Source of the DNA: CF-161 sp035259145
GTDB lineage: Bacteria; Chloroflexota; Dormibacteria; Dormibacterales; Dormibacteraceae
Length of the DNA stretch: 16,325 nucleotides
Direction of reading: 5' to 3'
Assembly (NCBI GenBank): GCA_035259145.1
Contig: DATFWQ010000152.1
Location: 1 to 16,325 of the forward strand
The position numbers and the translations under genes are program-made. Numbering within the stretch: position 1 is the first letter of the stretch; each line of letters opens with the position of its first letter. Below the pieces are notes generated by a model, which saw only the letters and a program-made list of their open reading frames with translations, was not told where the DNA came from and ran no database searches. Below are positions 13,823 to 16,325 of the stretch, piece after piece.

Positions 13823-13839
13823 TTCACACCGTGCTCACA
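13823..13839 (+). promoter_or_regulatory. Possible OmpR-family direct-repeat operator
   Basis: TTCACA (13823-13828) and CTCACA (13834-13839) repeat with an 11-bp period, about 50 bases upstream of the first gene of an operon encoding an OmpR-type regulator. Response regulators of this family bind tandem half-sites about one helical turn apart, so autoregulation is possible. The motif is short and could be chance. The rest of the gap 13721-13890 shows nothing recognisable. Confidence 0.25.
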
Positions 13840-13890
13840 TGTCCCGGCCACGATGAGCTCAATCGGATCAACCCATCAAGGAGTGCGCAA

Positions 13891-14313
13891 ATGAACAGGC
13901 GACGTGGATTCGGATTGTTGTGGGGCATCGTGACGCTGCTCATTGTCGGACTGGTCGCGGCCGTGTCGTATCAGGCCGGGCTTTCCGCTCAGCTCGCGAC
14001 AGCTGGGGGCACGTACGTTGTCGCCCCGCACCTCGTGGGGCTCGGCTTCGGCTTTGCCTTCTTCTGGCTGCTGCCGATCCTCTTCATCCTGCTGATCGTG
14101 TTCGGGGTCTTTCGCGGCGGGCGCCGGTGGTACGGGCGCGGCTGGTACGGCTCGCGTGGCATGTACGACCGCGGTTACCGAGATGTTCCGCCCATGTTCG
14201 ATCAGTGGCACCAGAAGGCCCACGGGCAGGCGCCGGCCGAGGCGCCGCACGATCAGGGCACCGGCCAAACCACCGCCCCGCCGCCGGCAGGCGACGACGA
14301 TCCGTGGCGATAG
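13891..14313 (+). CDS. Small two-helix membrane protein in a two-component operon
   Basis: This is a 140-aa protein from an ATG with a good AAGGAG Shine-Dalgarno seven bases upstream. It has a short basic start, transmembrane helix 1 (about 7-27), a short loop, and a very hydrophobic helix 2 (about 47-69, GLGFGFAFFWLLPILFILLIVFGVF). A Gly/Arg/Tyr/Trp-rich cytoplasmic juxtamembrane segment (RRWYGRGWYGSRGMYDRGYR) follows, then MFDQWHQKAHG and a Pro/Ala/Asp-rich tail. Small proteins with a 'WG/RG-rich stretch then F-x-x-WH-x-x-AH' ending are often found beside OmpR-type two-component genes in high-GC bacteria; I know no established function. Its position suggests an accessory sensor or a target of the two-component system. 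Confidence 0.82.
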   Translation: MNRRRGFGLLWGIVTLLIVGLVAAVSYQAGLSAQLATAGGTYVVAPHLVGLGFGFAFFWLLPILFILLIVFGVFRGGRRWYGRGWYGSRGMYDRGYRDVPPMFDQWHQKAHGQAPAEAPHDQGTGQTTAPPPAGDDDPWR

Positions 14314-14319
14314 TCGATT

Positions 14320-14352
14320 AGGAGGCGAGCTCGGCTTCGTGCCGAGCTCGCC
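14320..14352 (+). promoter_or_regulatory. Strong intercistronic hairpin next to a Shine-Dalgarno
   Basis: GGCGAGCTCGGC (14324-14335), the loop TTCGT (14336-14340) and GCCGAGCTCGCC (14341-14352) form a perfect 12-bp stem. AGGAGG at 14320-14325 overlaps its base, while no Shine-Dalgarno lies next to the response-regulator ATG at 14361. If the lowest two pairs open, the stem would place AGGAGG about ten bases from that ATG. No T-run follows, so it is unlikely to be an ordinary terminator. Confidence 0.7.
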
Positions 14353-14360
14353 AACTTACC

Positions 14361-15059
14361 ATGGCCGACGTGAAGACCGTCCTGGTTGTTGACGACGAGC
14401 CGCAGATCGTCCAGCTGCTGCGTGACTACCTGGAGCACAGCGGCTTCGCTGTGCTCAACGCGGGAGATGGGCCGACGGCATTGCGCATCGCCAGGACCCA
14501 GCATCCTGACCTTGTCATCCTGGACCTCGGCCTACCTGGGCTCGACGGCCTGGACGTGACGCGGTCGCTGCGGCGAGACGGCGCGGTGCCGATCATCATG
14601 CTGACCGCGCGCGACGACGAGTCCGACAAGCTGGTCGGTCTGGAGCTTGGCGCGGACGACTACATGACAAAGCCGTTCAGTCCCAAGGAGCTCGTCGCTC
14701 GCGTCCGCGCCGTGCTGCGCCGCGTCGAGGGCCTGGCGTCCGCCTCCGAGGTCATCCGGGTCGGAGACGACGTCGAGGTCGACGTGCCCCAGATGCGGGT
14801 GACCGTTGCCGGCAGATCCGTCGAGCTGACGCTCACCGAGTTTCAGCTCCTGACCACGATGGTCCGGCAGCCCGGGCGCGTCTTCACCCGCGCCCAGCTG
14901 CTGGATGCCGTTCACGGCGTCGCCGTCGAATCCTACGAGCGGGCCATCGACGCACACATCAAGAACATCCGGCGCAAGGTCGAACCCGACCCGAGGTCCC
15001 CCCGCTACCTCCTGACCGCCTATGGCGTCGGATACAAGTTCGCCGCCCAGCGACCGTGA
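14361..15059 (+). CDS. OmpR-family response regulator
   Basis: This is a 232-aa DNA-binding response regulator. The receiver domain (about 5-119) has D11-D12-E13, the phospho-acceptor D55 in ILDLGLPG, switch T82 in MLTARDD and K104 in KPF. The winged-helix effector domain (about 130-230) includes LTLTEFQLLTTMVRQPGRVFTRAQLLDAVHG, the recognition-helix region YERAIDAHIKNIRRKVEPDP and the wing TAYGVGYKF. The stop overlaps the kinase GTG by four bases (GTGA), so the pair is cognate and co-translated. The upstream small membrane protein gene ends 47 bases earlier, with the strong hairpin between them. It resembles BaeR/MtrA-type regulators, which usually control envelope functions; targets are not apparent beyond probable autoregulation. 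Confidence 0.93.
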   Translation: MADVKTVLVVDDEPQIVQLLRDYLEHSGFAVLNAGDGPTALRIARTQHPDLVILDLGLPGLDGLDVTRSLRRDGAVPIIMLTARDDESDKLVGLELGADDYMTKPFSPKELVARVRAVLRRVEGLASASEVIRVGDDVEVDVPQMRVTVAGRSVELTLTEFQLLTTMVRQPGRVFTRAQLLDAVHGVAVESYERAIDAHIKNIRRKVEPDPRSPRYLLTAYGVGYKFAAQRP

Positions 15060-16153
15060 GAGGGCCTGGCCGCCGGCCACCCTGGTGGCCGGCAGATCAG
15101 CCCTGGACGGCGCGGCGGTCCCCACCGTGGATGGGAAGACGTCGGGGATGGTTCCTCTGGCACATCGGTGCTCTACTCGTCGGCCTGATCCTCTTTGTGT
15201 CGGTAGTGGCCACCGTCGGGGTGTGGCTCGCTGCCAGCGCACTGGGCATCGTCGGCGGAGGTTCGACGGCGCGGGTCGCGGCCATCTGTGTGCTGGTCCT
15301 GGCCGGGGTCGGGATCGCCTTCGGCATGCGCCGCCTCCGCCGGCTGGCGACGCCCATGCGAGACCTGATCGATGCCGCACACCGAATCGAGGCGGGCGAC
15401 TACTCCGTGCGCGTAGCGGAGCGCGGACCTCCCGAGATGCGTTCCCTGGCCCGGGCGTTGAACGCCATGAGCGCTCGTCTCGAAGCGAGCGACGCAAGGC
15501 GACGGTCATTCCTTGCTGACGTCACCCACGAGCTGAGGACGCCGCTCGCGATCATCCGGGGTCGAGCGGAGGGGATCACGGATGGTGTCTATCCGGCCGA
15601 ACCAGAACAGATCGCGCCGATTCTGGACGCTACGGGCACCCTGGAGGTGCTGGTCGAGGACCTCCGGACGCTAGCGCTCTCAGAGACCGGCAGCCTGACA
15701 CTCAAGCGTGAGCCGACCGACCTGGCCGTCCTTGTCAATGAGACGCTGAGCTCGTTCAGCGGCGCCGCCGAGGCGGCGGGGGTGAAGCTGGCCGAAGACG
15801 TGGCGGGCGACGTTCCCCCCGTCGCGATAGACCCAGCACGCATTCGAGGTGTGCTCGGAAACCTGCTGAGCAACGCAATCCGCCATACCCCTCAGGGTGG
15901 ATCGGTGACCGTCCGGGGACGAGCTTCCGGAGACGAAGTTACGGTCACGGTCGAGGACACCGGAGAGGGCATTCCCGACCAGCTCCTGCCCAGGGTCTTC
16001 GACAGGTTCGTCAAGGGGCCTGGCTCAGGCGGGACCGGCCTGGGCCTCGCGATCGCCCGCGACGTCGTGGTTGCGCATGGCGGCTCCATCGAAGCCCAGA
16101 GCGGCACCGCGGCGGGGGCAACTGTGCGATTCACGCTGCCAGCTTCTCAGTAA
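15056..16153 (+). CDS. HAMP-containing sensor histidine kinase
   Basis: This is a 365-aa membrane kinase with a GTG start overlapping the regulator stop. A basic, Trp/Pro-rich N-terminus (1-31) precedes two transmembrane helices (about 33-60 and 71-91) with only about ten residues between them, so there is essentially no extracellular sensor domain. HAMP (about 92-145) is followed by HisKA with H158 in FLADVTHELRTPLA, then the HATPase domain with the N box at N273 (LGNLLSNAIRHTPQGG), DTGEG at 301-305, the F box DRFVKG and GTGLGL at 326-331. The helical region after the His resembles BaeS. With such a short periplasmic loop, the signal is probably sensed within the membrane or through the small membrane protein encoded first in the operon. 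All catalytic motifs are intact. Confidence 0.93.
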   Translation: MRGPGRRPPWWPADQPWTARRSPPWMGRRRGWFLWHIGALLVGLILFVSVVATVGVWLAASALGIVGGGSTARVAAICVLVLAGVGIAFGMRRLRRLATPMRDLIDAAHRIEAGDYSVRVAERGPPEMRSLARALNAMSARLEASDARRRSFLADVTHELRTPLAIIRGRAEGITDGVYPAEPEQIAPILDATGTLEVLVEDLRTLALSETGSLTLKREPTDLAVLVNETLSSFSGAAEAAGVKLAEDVAGDVPPVAIDPARIRGVLGNLLSNAIRHTPQGGSVTVRGRASGDEVTVTVEDTGEGIPDQLLPRVFDRFVKGPGSGGTGLGLAIARDVVVAHGGSIEAQSGTAAGATVRFTLPASQ

Positions 16154-16179
16154 CCCTCCAGTAGTGTGAGCCGACCCTC

Positions 16180-16325
16180 CTAGACGCGGCAGCTTATGTA
16201 AGTCCAGCAGGCCATGAAGTTCTTGCGCCCGCCGAACAGGATCTCCATGGAATGCCGGATCAAGCGGAGGCGATCCGATACCGCTTCGGCGGCCGGCGGC
16301 CGGCCATCCACCTTCTCGGTACCTC
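16180..16325 (-). CDS. 3' end of an unidentified gene, truncated by the window edge
   Basis: Reading the minus strand from the window edge gives 47 codons open to the stop TAG at 16182-16180, with about four fifths of third positions G or C, as in neighbouring genes. The predicted C-terminus includes AVSDRLRLIRHSMEILFGG and ends FMACWTYISCRV. I do not recognise the family. It would converge on the histidine kinase gene with a 26-bp gap. No terminator is apparent in that gap. Confidence 0.5.
   Translation of the reverse strand, partial: GTEKVDGRPPAAEAVSDRLRLIRHSMEILFGGRKNFMACWTYISCRV

Noticed and set aside
13675..13890. N-terminal extension of the small membrane protein back to 13675
   Set aside because: It would read through the DUF222 promoter and SOS box; the ATG at 13891 has a well-spaced AAGGAG and begins a normal membrane topology.
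14532..15509. 325-codon minus-strand frame opposite the response regulator and kinase
   Set aside because: It is antisense to two genes with complete catalytic motifs; the translation is compositionally biased and matches nothing recognisable.
1..16325. Defence system, phage or transposon
   Set aside because: Apart from the DUF222/HNH gene, which is a stand-alone family, no integrase, transposase, toxin-antitoxin, restriction or Abi-like module was recognised.

Overview
This is a GC-rich bacterial chromosome segment. Its features suggest a soil- or sediment-type lineage related to Actinomycetota or Chloroflexota/Dormibacterota: a 13E12-type (DUF222) HNH gene behind a mycobacterial-style SOS box, GTG starts, TANNNT -10 boxes placed almost on start codons, tight ATGA/GTGA gene overlaps, and a PadR gene paired with an actinobacterial-looking partner. 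The placement is an inference; there is no rRNA or other phylogenetic marker here.

Layout. (1) Positions 1-4555, minus strand: a high-affinity potassium uptake (Kdp) locus in the transcription order shortened kdpD-like kinase, kdpE, a 29-aa membrane microprotein, kdpF, kdpA, kdpB (cut by the window edge). (2) 4697-5801, minus strand: a PadR-type regulator overlapping by 4 nt a gene of unknown function. A probable leaderless start for padR is separated from its domain by a C6 run that looks one base short. (3) 5802-5979: a 178-bp gap with no gene, holding a near-perfect 23-bp direct repeat. (4) 5980-7571, plus strand: a membrane-anchored DUF3465 protein overlapping by 4 nt a PLP-dependent enzyme of the ACC deaminase/D-cysteine desulfhydrase family. 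(5) 7561-8649, minus strand: a two-SIS-domain sugar-phosphate isomerase/deaminase-like protein. (6) 8699-11229, plus strand: two tandem paralogous membrane-anchored seven-bladed Asp-box (YCF48/BNR-like) propellers, duplicated together with their promoter and flanking DNA, followed by an alpha/beta-hydrolase lipoprotein (11330-12301). (7) 12315-13720, minus strand: a DUF222/HNH gene whose promoter spacer is a LexA-type SOS box. (8) 13891-16153, plus strand: an operon of a small membrane protein, an OmpR-type response regulator and a HAMP histidine kinase, with a strong hairpin between the first two genes. (9) 16180-16325, minus strand: the likely 3' end of an unidentified gene.

How the parts work together. 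The Kdp genes form a self-contained, self-regulated K+ uptake unit. The second two-component system probably monitors the envelope through its small membrane partner. The propellers and the hydrolase are exported or envelope-anchored. The DUF222 gene is predicted to be DNA-damage inducible. No tRNA, rRNA, CRISPR array, transposase or phage gene was seen. The most noteworthy signals are the SOS box embedded in a near-consensus promoter, the hairpin that may bridge a distant Shine-Dalgarno to the response-regulator start, the apparent one-base lesion in padR, the tandem propeller duplication, the unannotated Kdp microprotein and the altered PLP-site motifs in the desulfhydrase-like enzyme.
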